From: Mycobacterium sp. 1100029.7
Lineage (GTDB): Bacteria > Actinomycetota > Actinomycetes > Mycobacteriales > Mycobacteriaceae
NCBI RefSeq assembly: GCF_001665235.1
Contig: NZ_LZSC01000038.1
Location: 62,001-126,000, forward strand
Direction: 5' to 3'
Length of the DNA stretch: 64,000 nucleotides
In this document: piece after piece, positions 52,795 to 60,570 of the stretch
How positions within the stretch are numbered: position 1 is the stretch's first letter
Layout of the letters: every line of letters begins with the position of its first letter
Notes under the pieces: model-generated
Databases searched by the model: none
What the model saw: the letters and a program-made list of their open reading frames with translations, nothing else
What the model was told of the DNA's origin: nothing
Position numbers and translations under genes: made by a program

Positions 52795-55125
52795 TCAGCC
52801 AGCCGTCGAGGTGGACGTCGCCTTCGGGACGTCATGTGCGCCAAGGCTGGTCGCGGCGGTGATGACGGCCCGTTCGATCTGGCGCAGCGCGTGCACCGCG
52901 GTGAGGAATCGCCGGGTGTCCGGATGCGGTCCGTCCTCGCCGTCTTGGTGACGGGCCAGCGTTTCGGCGGCGTCCAGCGCGTAGGTCGCGGAGTTGACGC
53001 TGATCGGGCCCGCCCCGTCGACCAGGGCCAGCAGCGCATCGATGTTGCTGCGGGTCTGCTCGGCCGCAGCGGTGAACGCCTGGCGCATTTGCAAGGCCGA
53101 TTGTTGAGATCCGACGGGATCCCGGTAGCGCTCGCTGCTCCGTGCCAGGCTGCGTCCGTAGCGATCGCAGGCGGTGAAGATGCGTAGGCCCCGCCGGATG
53201 CTGCGACGCCCGGCGAGGCCGGCGACGCCGCTCAGTAGCGGCTTGGCATTGATCCGGAACTGCTGCAGGTTCCGATCGAGCTGACGCGCCTGCTCGGTCG
53301 GGCTGACGGCCTCGTCTTCCCCGAACATCGTCGCGGTGGATATTTCGATCAACGCGGACAACGCCTTCAAAAAGGCGCGGGTCTCGCTTCGGATCGCGGT
53401 TCTGGTGTTCGTCGGCAGCACCAGAATCGCCACCGCGATACCGATCACCGCCCCGATCACGGTCTCTTCGATCCGCAACATCAGCATCTGGAACGAGAAC
53501 TCGCCGAGCAGGCCGTACAGCAACGCCAGCATCGTGGTGATCCAGAAGGTCATCAGGCTGTACGTGACGGTCATGAAATAGAAGGCGCAGAACAGGCAGA
53601 CGAAGATCGCGACCAATGACGCGGTCTTGTCGCCGGCAACCAGCGTGGCCGCCAGCATGCCGCAGGGCACGCCGAGGACGGTGCCGAGCATCCGCTGCCA
53701 GCCCTTGGTCAGGGTTTCGCCCCAGGAGTTGGTGCCGGCGAAGATCACGAACGCCGCGATCACCGCCCAGAACCAGCGCGCCGGTGACACCAGCTCGCCG
53801 GTCACGATCGCCAGGGCCGCCGCGATCGTGACCTGAATGGCCTGCCGGGTGGTCTGCGACAGCCCGGTCTCCGCTGGGTCAGCCGTGTCGTCGTCTTCCA
53901 TCCCGAGTTTCTCGGTCTCGGGCGTCGGTGCGGCCCCGTCCGCTACGCCGGAGGTGACTCGCTCGACTATCGCGCGGACTTCGGCGGTTGCGTTGGCCGC
54001 GTTGATGATTGCCAGGGCGAGGCGGCGTGTCACCGCCTGCGCGGAGTCGTCGGCCGCGGTGGGCTCCGGCTGCCGGTCGAGGATCTGCTGGGCCTGGCTT
54101 GCGGCTCGCTGCAGGCCGCCCAGTGACGGGATGCGAATTGCGCGCGCCAGCTCGGTGAGGGCCCCGACCAATTCCAGACGGGTGTCGGGAGGGATTGCGG
54201 TCGGGTTTTCGGCGATGACGGTTGCCGCTTGCCGTCCGGCGGTGGCGACCCACTCGATGGCGAGCTCGGCGTCGAACAGCCAGGGAGCCAGCTGTTGGCT
54301 GGTCACCCCGGGCCACAGCACGGCGGGGTCGGCTTTGTCTTCGATCTGGCTCTGCACCATCAGGGCGGTCTCGTTGAGCCGGAGCGTGCGGGCCCGCATG
54401 CGGCGGCGGCGGCGTTCGTCGAGGCGGCCGGTGCGCAAGGTGTCGGCGGTGGTGTCGACGACGATCGCCATCCGCGCCCGCAGCGCCCGAATGGTGTCGC
54501 GCAGCACCCGTTCCGGGCGATCGGGCAGCACGTAGGTGCTCATCACGAACGTGCAGAATGTCCCCACCACGACGGCGCCGATCATCCACGGCAGTTCCGA
54601 AATCCTGGCGCGCAGATACAAAGTGAAGAAGTACGCCATGAACGCGACCATGCCGAGCGCACGTCCGCGGGGCCCGTAGCGCCGGATGTAAACCGCGACG
54701 AACACGACCACCACGAACACCGCGTCGGCGGCGACGGTGTGGTCGGCGAGCAGGGCGGCGGCGGTGATCGACAGCGCCGCGGGCACCGGCAGCAGCGCCA
54801 TCGTGTTTCGCTGTCGGCGCGGATCGGGCTCGTTGACCGACCGGGCCGCGATCATCGTGATGACGACGCCCAGCAACGCGACGGTCAGGGGCTGGTGCGT
54901 CGCGCGGGTGAGCACGAACAGCATTGCCAGTGAGCAGGCCAGTGCGGCCGTGGTCCGAGTCGCCATCCGCAGCCGCAGCAAGCCCGGGTCGGAGCCGATC
55001 CACCAATTGCGGGCCCGCTCGTAGAGCACCATCGGCGACGCGCTGTGGCCGGCGGCGTCGCCATCCGGGTCCTGTTGCCGGGTATCACCAAGGCCGCGCT
55101 CATCCACTCCGCGCTCCCCCGACAC
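52795..55125 (-). CDS. FUSC/ArAE-type polytopic membrane protein
   Basis: The 776-residue protein has two groups of about six helices (residues about 55-180 and 425-560), each followed by a long soluble domain, as in fusaric-acid-resistance/aromatic acid exporter-like proteins. It may extrude an aromatic or amphiphilic compound. The second soluble domain is helical and rich in Ala/Arg. Start GTG 55125; ATG 55032 (MVLYERARNWW) is an alternative that loses only a disordered N-terminus. It is divergent from the zinc-finger-like gene. Confidence 0.85.
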   Translation of the reverse strand: MSGERGVDERGLGDTRQQDPDGDAAGHSASPMVLYERARNWWIGSDPGLLRLRMATRTTAALACSLAMLFVLTRATHQPLTVALLGVVITMIAARSVNEPDPRRQRNTMALLPVPAALSITAAALLADHTVAADAVFVVVVFVAVYIRRYGPRGRALGMVAFMAYFFTLYLRARISELPWMIGAVVVGTFCTFVMSTYVLPDRPERVLRDTIRALRARMAIVVDTTADTLRTGRLDERRRRRMRARTLRLNETALMVQSQIEDKADPAVLWPGVTSQQLAPWLFDAELAIEWVATAGRQAATVIAENPTAIPPDTRLELVGALTELARAIRIPSLGGLQRAASQAQQILDRQPEPTAADDSAQAVTRRLALAIINAANATAEVRAIVERVTSGVADGAAPTPETEKLGMEDDDTADPAETGLSQTTRQAIQVTIAAALAIVTGELVSPARWFWAVIAAFVIFAGTNSWGETLTKGWQRMLGTVLGVPCGMLAATLVAGDKTASLVAIFVCLFCAFYFMTVTYSLMTFWITTMLALLYGLLGEFSFQMLMLRIEETVIGAVIGIAVAILVLPTNTRTAIRSETRAFLKALSALIEISTATMFGEDEAVSPTEQARQLDRNLQQFRINAKPLLSGVAGLAGRRSIRRGLRIFTACDRYGRSLARSSERYRDPVGSQQSALQMRQAFTAAAEQTRSNIDALLALVDGAGPISVNSATYALDAAETLARHQDGEDGPHPDTRRFLTAVHALRQIERAVITAATSLGAHDVPKATSTSTAG

Positions 55126-55211
55126 CCGCTACCGCCCTTCTTTGTCCACCTCATGGTGCCTGTTCTGCTATAGCCCGCTCCGGCCGCTGCCACACAACTC
55201 AACATTCCCTC

Positions 55212-55246
55212 TTGTTTGTCGCCAGTACAGCTGTAACGTAACGGCT
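55212..55246 (+). promoter_or_regulatory. promoter for the zinc-finger-like gene, leaderless
   Basis: TTGTTT (55212-55217) and TAACGT (55234-55239, TANNNT) are 16 bp apart, and the ATG at 55247 lies seven bases after the -10. The transcript is therefore probably leaderless. Confidence 0.5.
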
Positions 55247-55618
55247 ATGGCGGGGACCATCTGCGCCGTATGTCGGGGGAGCTTTTTCGGACGATCGGAT
55301 GCGATCTATTGCTCTTCCGCGTGTCGGCAGAAAGCTCATCGCGTTCGGGCGGCCGGCCGGATCACCGCGCTGCGGGAACGGTCCCGCGGGGTGCCGGGTC
55401 CGGCGGCAAGCAAGGCCGAAGACAGCAGAACGTTGCGCAACGATGTTGCCCACTCCCTTCGGCGCGCGCGAGCGCAGATCGACCGGTCCCGCGAGCTATG
55501 CCGAATATCCGAAGTGAATGTGCAGCAAAGCATCGCGCTGGAGCGGGATTTCGGAAGTAGGCACCTAGCGAAGACTGTTGTGATCACGGCGGAGCATGCG
55601 CCATGGCCTGGGAACTAG
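55247..55618 (+). CDS. small protein with N-terminal zinc-finger-like CxxC...CxxxC
   Basis: The 123-residue protein starts MAGTICAVCRGSFFGRSDAIYCSSACRQKAHRVR, with Cys6-x2-Cys9 and Cys22-x3-Cys26, the spacing of a small treble-clef/zinc-ribbon. A basic, Arg-rich helical segment follows, possibly nucleic-acid binding. Its last 16 bases overlap the start of the PAS-ANTAR gene, so the two are translated in coupling. ATG 55247 is the leaderless start; a longer frame to 55142 lacks support. The unit could be a regulator pair. Function unknown. Confidence 0.78.
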   Translation: MAGTICAVCRGSFFGRSDAIYCSSACRQKAHRVRAAGRITALRERSRGVPGPAASKAEDSRTLRNDVAHSLRRARAQIDRSRELCRISEVNVQQSIALERDFGSRHLAKTVVITAEHAPWPGN

Positions 55619-56304
55619 ACGGTCAAGCGGAAGCCGTCGAGCGGGCCCTGGCCGGGGGTGCACCGCAATCAGTGGGCTGGTTCCGGTTCTACTTCGAAGA
55701 CCAGCGCTGGGAATGGTCCGAACATGTGCAACGCCTGCACGGTTACGAGCCGGGGACGGTGACGCCGACAACCGAGTTGGTGTTGGCGCACAAGCACCCG
55801 GCGGATCGCACCCGGGTGACTTCGACCATCGACGAAATGGTCGCCAACCGGCGGGGATTCAGCACGCGCCACCGCATCGTCGACACCGGTGGCCGCATCC
55901 ACCACGTCATCGTCGTGGGCGATCAGTTCTGCGATGAGCGGGGCGAGGTCGTCGGCACCCACGGCTTCTATGTCGACGTCACTCCCGCGACCAAACGCCG
56001 CTCCGAGGATGCGATCACCGCGAAGGTCGCCGCGATCGCCGAGCGGCGCGGGGTGATCGACCAGACCAAGGGCATGCTGATGCTCGTCTACGGCATTGAC
56101 GAAGCGGCCGCGTTCAACTTGCTCAAATCGCTGTCCCAGGTACGCAACATGAAGCTGGCGTTGCTCTCCCAGCAAATCGCCCATGACTTCCGCGAGCTGA
56201 GCGCACAGGGAATCGCGCCCCGTACCGCGTTCGACGAACTTCTGCTCACCGCGCACGAGCGCGCCTCGGACGCGCAGGAGGACTTGCACAGCACGTCGGC
56301 CTGA
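55603..56304 (+). CDS. PAS-ANTAR signal-sensing antiterminator
   Basis: The 233-residue protein has a PAS-like N-terminal domain (GWFRFYFEDQRWEWSEHVQRLHGYEPGTVTPTTELVLAHKHPADRTRV, the PAS_3 pattern) and a C-terminal ANTAR domain (AIAERRGVIDQTKGMLMLVYGIDEAAAFNLLKSLSQVRNMKLALLSQQIAHDF). ANTAR domains bind tandem RNA hairpins and prevent termination. The signal sensed by PAS is unknown. It overlaps the zinc-finger-like gene by 16 bases and lies 30 bases before galT. Confidence 0.88.
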   Translation: MAWELDGQAEAVERALAGGAPQSVGWFRFYFEDQRWEWSEHVQRLHGYEPGTVTPTTELVLAHKHPADRTRVTSTIDEMVANRRGFSTRHRIVDTGGRIHHVIVVGDQFCDERGEVVGTHGFYVDVTPATKRRSEDAITAKVAAIAERRGVIDQTKGMLMLVYGIDEAAAFNLLKSLSQVRNMKLALLSQQIAHDFRELSAQGIAPRTAFDELLLTAHERASDAQEDLHSTSA

Positions 56305-56334
56305 GCGTCGCCGGCCGCGCTAGTCTTCGACATC

Positions 56335-57417
56335 GTGACAGCGCCGACGCGGGCGAAGCTGGCCGACGGCCGTGACCTGCTGTTCTTCGCATTGCCCGGA
56401 CACCGTCCGGCCCCGGTTGCCGACCGCAGGCCGCTCGGAGAGCGAATACCGGACCAATCGGAGCTGCGATTCGACCGGTCGACCGGGCAGTGGGTGATCA
56501 TCGCCGCGAGGCGACAGGACCGGACCTACAAACCGCCCGCCGACCAATGCCCGCTGTGTCCGGGGCCCACCGGGCTGACCAGCGAGGTGCCCGCACCGGA
56601 TTACGACGTCGTGGTCTTCGAGAACCGATTCCCGAGCCTGTCCGGCACCGGCTCGCCGGTGCGCGCACCCATCGGCGACGGCTTCATATCCGCACCCGGC
56701 CATGGCCGCACCGAGGTGATCTGTTTCTCCAGCGACCACACCGGGTCCTTCTCGGAGCTGCCCGCCGCGCATGCCCGGCTGGTCGTCGAGGCATGGCGGC
56801 ACCGTACCGTCGCCTTGCTGGCCGAACCCGGCATCGAGCAGGTGTTCTGTTTCGAGAACCGCGGCGAGGAGATCGGGGTGACCCTGACCCATCCGCACGG
56901 TCAGATCTACGGTTACCCCTACCTGACACCGCGCACCGAGGCGATGCTGGGTCAGGCCCGCTCGCATCGAAAACAGCACGGCGACAACCTCTTTGCCAGT
57001 CTGCTGGCGCACGAGGTCGCCGACGGCAGCCGAATTGTCGCGCGCACCGAGTTGTTCACGGCGTTCGTGCCGTATGCGGCGCGCTGGCCGGTCGAGGTTC
57101 ACATCTATCCGAACAGGTTCGTGCGCAACCTCGGCGATCTGGACGACGCCGAACTCGACGCGTTCGCGGTGCTCTACGTCGACGTGTTGCGCCGGTTCGA
57201 CCTGATGTACTCGACTGCGCTGCCGTATATTTCGGCGCTACACCAGTTCGCCGATACCGAGGCGCAGCAAGAGGGTTACTTCCACGTCGAGCTGATGTCG
57301 ATTCGGCGCAGCGCCACCAAACTCAAGTATCTGGCGGCCTCCGAATCGGCGATGGATGCCTTCATCAGCGACGTGACGCCAGAAAGCGTGGCCGAGTGGC
57401 TGCGGGGACTCGGGTGA
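56335..57417 (+). CDS. galT: galactose-1-phosphate uridylyltransferase, GalT (intact)
   Basis: GalT exchanges UMP between UDP-glucose and galactose-1-phosphate in the Leloir pathway. The 360-residue protein shows CPLC (Cys72, Cys75), the catalytic [12 protein letters not shown] with His186-Pro-His188 and a C-terminal second domain ([23 protein letters not shown]). Start is GTG 56335, eight bases after TAGTCT (56321-56326), again leaderless-like. In H37Rv galT is annotated as two pieces, galTa and galTb; here the frame is continuous. It overlaps galK by four bases. Confidence 0.95.
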   Translation: MTAPTRAKLADGRDLLFFALPGHRPAPVADRRPLGERIPDQSELRFDRSTGQWVIIAARRQDRTYKPPADQCPLCPGPTGLTSEVPAPDYDVVVFENRFPSLSGTGSPVRAPIGDGFISAPGHGRTEVICFSSDHTGSFSELPAAHARLVVEAWRHRTVALLAEPGIEQVFCFENRGEEIGVTLTHPHGQIYGYPYLTPRTEAMLGQARSHRKQHGDNLFASLLAHEVADGSRIVARTELFTAFVPYAARWPVEVHIYPNRFVRNLGDLDDAELDAFAVLYVDVLRRFDLMYSTALPYISALHQFADTEAQQEGYFHVELMSIRRSATKLKYLAASESAMDAFISDVTPESVAEWLRGLG

Positions 57418-58508
57418 CGGTCCGCTACGCCGCGCCGGGGCGGATCAACCTGATCGGGGAGCACACCGACTACAACCTCGGGTACGCGCTGCCGATCGCG
57501 TTGCCGCAGCGCACCGTGGTGACATTCACCCCCGATGACAGCGACGCGATCATCGCCAGCAGCGATCGCGCCGACGAAGCCGTTCGTATCCCGCTGTCCA
57601 CTACGCCCGGCCAGGTGTCGGACTGGGCCGGATACGTGGCCGGCGTGATGTGGGCGCTGAGCGAAGCCCGGTACCCGGTGCCCGGCGGCACCCTGTCGAT
57701 CACCAGCAACGTCGAGATGGGCTCCGGCCTGTCGTCTTCGGCCGCGCTGGAATGCGCGGTGCTGGGCGCGATCACATCGGCCGCCGGTTCGCTCGTCGAC
57801 AAAAAGGAACAGGCGCGGCTGGCCCAACGTGCCGAAAACGAATATGTCGGTGCCCCAACGGGATTGCTCGACCAGCTGTCCGCATTGTTCGGGACGCCTG
57901 CGACCGCGCTACTGATCGACTTTCGCGACGTCACCGTCGAGCCGGTGGTCTTCGATCCGGAGTCGGCCGGTGTCGCGCTGCTGCTGATCGACTCCCGGGC
58001 GCGGCACCGGCATGCCGGCGGCGAGTATGCGGCCCGGCGCGCCTGCTGTGAGCGTGCAGCCGCCGACCTGGGGGTGCCGTCGCTGCGCGATGTCCAGGAG
58101 CGGGAGCCCGCCGCCGTCCTGGCCGCGGTCACCGACGCGGTCGACACTCGGCGGGCACGGCATGTGCTGACCGAGAATCGTCGCGTGCTTGATTTTGTTG
58201 TCGCGCTTCGAAATTCAGATTTCGCATCGGCCGGTCAGTTGATGAGTGCCTCACATGCGTCGATGCGTGACGACTTCGAGATCACCACCGGACACCTCGA
58301 TTTGATCGCCGACAGCGCGGTCGCCGCGGGTGCGCTGGGAGCGCGGATGACCGGCGGCGGCTTCGGGGGCTGTGTGATCGCGCTGGTGCCCGCGGATCGG
58401 ACCGACGTGGTGAGCGAAGCCGTGCGACGGGCGGTGCGCCAGGCCGGATTCGAGCAACCGGTGATCACCCGGACCCGTGCCGGCGCGGGCGCGGGCGCGT
58501 GCGACTAG
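57414..58508 (+). CDS. galK: galactokinase, GalK
   Basis: GalK phosphorylates galactose at C1. The 364-residue GHMP kinase has the galactokinase signature [13 protein letters not shown] (residues 9-21), the phosphate-binding [14 protein letters not shown] (100-113) and the late [16 protein letters not shown]. It starts at GTG 57414 within the galT stop (GTGA) and so is translationally coupled. Length matches H37Rv GalK (Rv0620, about 363). With galE-type enzymes elsewhere in the window, galactose use is likely. Confidence 0.95.
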   Translation: MTVRYAAPGRINLIGEHTDYNLGYALPIALPQRTVVTFTPDDSDAIIASSDRADEAVRIPLSTTPGQVSDWAGYVAGVMWALSEARYPVPGGTLSITSNVEMGSGLSSSAALECAVLGAITSAAGSLVDKKEQARLAQRAENEYVGAPTGLLDQLSALFGTPATALLIDFRDVTVEPVVFDPESAGVALLLIDSRARHRHAGGEYAARRACCERAAADLGVPSLRDVQEREPAAVLAAVTDAVDTRRARHVLTENRRVLDFVVALRNSDFASAGQLMSASHASMRDDFEITTGHLDLIADSAVAAGALGARMTGGGFGGCVIALVPADRTDVVSEAVRRAVRQAGFEQPVITRTRAGAGAGACD

Positions 58509-58515
58509 CGCACCG

Positions 58516-59001
58516 TCAAGCGACCGGAGTCAGCCGGACCGCTCGTAGGTTCATGCGGTCGACTGCCTCGCCGAACTCCTCGAGAGTCGGGATGCGCCCG
58601 TCCCGGAATTTCAGCCCGATCATCGTCTGCGCGCGCCGCGGGCCGTACGCGTCGGCGCAGCGCTTGTACAGATCGGAAACGGTGGCGCGGTCTTGGATCA
58701 GCTCGCCGCGCATCGCGGTACTTCTGCCGTCGTAGACGACCTGGGCGGGTGCGCCATCGCGGAAGTTCTGCTTCCAGGCGGCGCCGGTCAGCGCATACAG
58801 ATCGTTGTCGATCACATGGGCGCTCACCGGAATGGCGAACTGGCGTCCGGTCTTTCGGCCGGTGAAACTCAGCACCATCAGTTGCCTGCGCGCGGGGCCG
58901 GCGAGCGGGGTCCGCAGTAGGAAGCCCAGCATCGGGTTGATGAGTTTGAGCAGGAACGACGGCGGGTGGCCGGCGTCGATCGCATGAGACTCTTCTGCCA
59001 T
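58516..59001 (-). CDS. second DUF385 deazaflavin-dependent nitroreductase-family protein
   Basis: The 161-residue protein has a hydrophobic N-terminal stretch (SFLLKLINPMLGFLLRTP), then LMVLSFTGRKTGRQFAIPVSAHVIDNDLYALTGAAWKQNFRDGAPAQVVYDGRSTAMRGELIQD, the F420-binding split barrel pattern. It is convergent with galK, seven bases apart. Start ATG 59001 has no strong Shine-Dalgarno. It probably binds F420 (H2) and may reduce quinones or nitro-compounds; the first DUF385 protein in this window (17754) is related but distinct. Confidence 0.83.
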   Translation of the reverse strand: MAEESHAIDAGHPPSFLLKLINPMLGFLLRTPLAGPARRQLMVLSFTGRKTGRQFAIPVSAHVIDNDLYALTGAAWKQNFRDGAPAQVVYDGRSTAMRGELIQDRATVSDLYKRCADAYGPRRAQTMIGLKFRDGRIPTLEEFGEAVDRMNLRAVRLTPVA

Positions 59002-59023
59002 GCACACACCGTAAGGCCAATGT

Positions 59024-59782
59024 CTAGGTTGAGCAGCCTTTTGACCGCAGGATCGCAGCGAGCTCGGTGAGCGGAATGTGAGGGCTGATGAATCCCGGTG
59101 GTACGCCGCCCGGTCCGCGTGCTGCCGGCATGTAGAGCACCAGGTCGTCACCGTCCAATGCCCAGGCCTGATAGTCGTCGGCAAGGCCGCCCTCGGGATG
59201 GTCCGGTTCGAACCGTTCGACCTGAAACGGTGACCCGCGCACTGCCTGCTGCACGAGCGGATGCGCGATCGGTGGGATGGCCTTGAGCGGATCCACGCCT
59301 GGGCACAGCAGGTCGGCGAGTTGAAGTTGACGACTGGAATCGAACGTGAACGTGGTGATGGCCGCATTAGGATGCGGCATGCTGGCGAACCAGTAATCCT
59401 GGTGGAAAACAACGGTTTTCGTCGCCATCGCATGAGTGAGAACCTGCGAGGTGAGGGTGGCATCACCGTTTCCGAGATCGTCCACCTCGCCGTGATCCTC
59501 GAAAAACTTCTCGACGAATGATGTCAGGACCGGGCCGGCCGGCGGGTTGTCGACGAGGTCGACGGGATAGGCGGCGGTCACCTGGAGGTGCGCACCGCTG
59601 ACGTCCCTGGTCAGGGTGCAGTGTCCGGCTTTGACGTCCCAGACACCGTGCACCCGCGAGCACAACCGATTCGTGGCCGCGGTCGCGCTGGTCGGCGACG
59701 GGCCCGCGCTGTGTTCGGGGCTTTGACAGCCACAGACGACCAGCGCCGTGGCCACGACGAAGGCGAGCCGGCTTCGGAGCAT
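59024..59782 (-). CDS. lipoprotein with RsiV-like (DUF3298) domain
   Basis: The 252-residue protein begins MLRSRLAFVVATALVVCGCQSPEHS, a signal peptide with a lipobox-like VCGC. The rest (AAYPVDLVDNPPAGPVLTSFVEKFFED; HQDYWFASMPHPNAAITTFTFDSSRQLQLADLLCPGVDPLKAI) resembles the RsiV/DUF3298-type extracytoplasmic domain with two invariant-looking segments. Function unknown; possibly binds cell-wall glycans. It is 30 bases from the LpqN-like gene, same strand, probably one operon. Confidence 0.8.
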   Translation of the reverse strand: MLRSRLAFVVATALVVCGCQSPEHSAGPSPTSATAATNRLCSRVHGVWDVKAGHCTLTRDVSGAHLQVTAAYPVDLVDNPPAGPVLTSFVEKFFEDHGEVDDLGNGDATLTSQVLTHAMATKTVVFHQDYWFASMPHPNAAITTFTFDSSRQLQLADLLCPGVDPLKAIPPIAHPLVQQAVRGSPFQVERFEPDHPEGGLADDYQAWALDGDDLVLYMPAARGPGGVPPGFISPHIPLTELAAILRSKGCST

Positions 59783-59812
59783 CGCCTCACTGTAAGGGCG
59801 ACCGGCTGTCGG

Positions 59813-60475
59813 TCAGGGGGTGATGGTCGTCTGGTCGTCGATGACGTTGGTGGCGTCCATCAATGGACCTTGGTCGCTCTCCAGTGAGCTGGCATTGAGC
59901 TGCAGCACGTACACCGCACCCTGACTCGGGATTACGACCGTCTTCTGCGCAATCGCGCGGGGCTTACCGTCCCGGGTGAAGGTGCCGCCCAGCTGCCACG
60001 CCTGGAAGCCGCTGAGCGTCGAGGCCTTGCCGGAGGACCCTTGATAACCGGGAAGGTTCTGCAGCTCTCCCGGGGCGTACTGCAAGATCTGTGCCGGGTC
60101 GACGTTACCGGTCAGCTTCGAGACGATCGCCTCGATGGTGGGCGGATCGGAAGGGTTCACGGGCTGCGACAAGACGATGCCGCCGTAGGACGCGCGGCTC
60201 TGTCCGACCTGCCATCCCGCGGGCACCGGGAGGTCGATGGTGGGGCCGGGATCGCCGCGGTGCACCGGCGTCTCGGTGATCTTGTTCTCGACGATGTAGT
60301 CGGCGATGGACTTGTTGGCGTGCGCGCCTGTGGTCGTGGTCGTGGTTGTGGAGGTCGACGTCGAGGTGCTCGTCGACGTCGACGTCTTGTTGGTGTCCGA
60401 TTTGGAGCCCGAGCCGCAACCCGTGAGCGCCAGGCTCAGCGCCACGGCAATGGTTGCTGCGGTTGAGTGTTTCAT
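59813..60475 (-). CDS. lpqN: LpqN-family lipoprotein
   Basis: The 220-residue protein starts MKHSTAATIAVALSLALTGCGSG, with a clean lipobox LTGC (Cys20). A Ser/Thr-only linker (TSTSTSTSTSTSTTTTTTT), coded by GTCGAC/GTGGTC-type repeats near 60320-60400, follows, then the LpqN/LpqT domain (SIADYIVENKITETPVHRGDPGPTIDLPVPAGWQ). LpqN in M. tuberculosis (Rv0583c) is a surface lipoprotein that can bind host or mycobacterial partners. ATG 60475. It lies next to the Rv0585c-like gene, as in H37Rv minus Rv0584. Confidence 0.88.
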   Translation of the reverse strand: MKHSTAATIAVALSLALTGCGSGSKSDTNKTSTSTSTSTSTSTTTTTTTGAHANKSIADYIVENKITETPVHRGDPGPTIDLPVPAGWQVGQSRASYGGIVLSQPVNPSDPPTIEAIVSKLTGNVDPAQILQYAPGELQNLPGYQGSSGKASTLSGFQAWQLGGTFTRDGKPRAIAQKTVVIPSQGAVYVLQLNASSLESDQGPLMDATNVIDDQTTITP

Positions 60476-60570
60476 TGACCGATTCTCCCGACACATTGGG
60501 CCGGTACCTGCGCCAGCCATGCGGAATGAGAGTAGCCGGAATAGTTGCTGCAACGTTGCTAAACGGAGGG

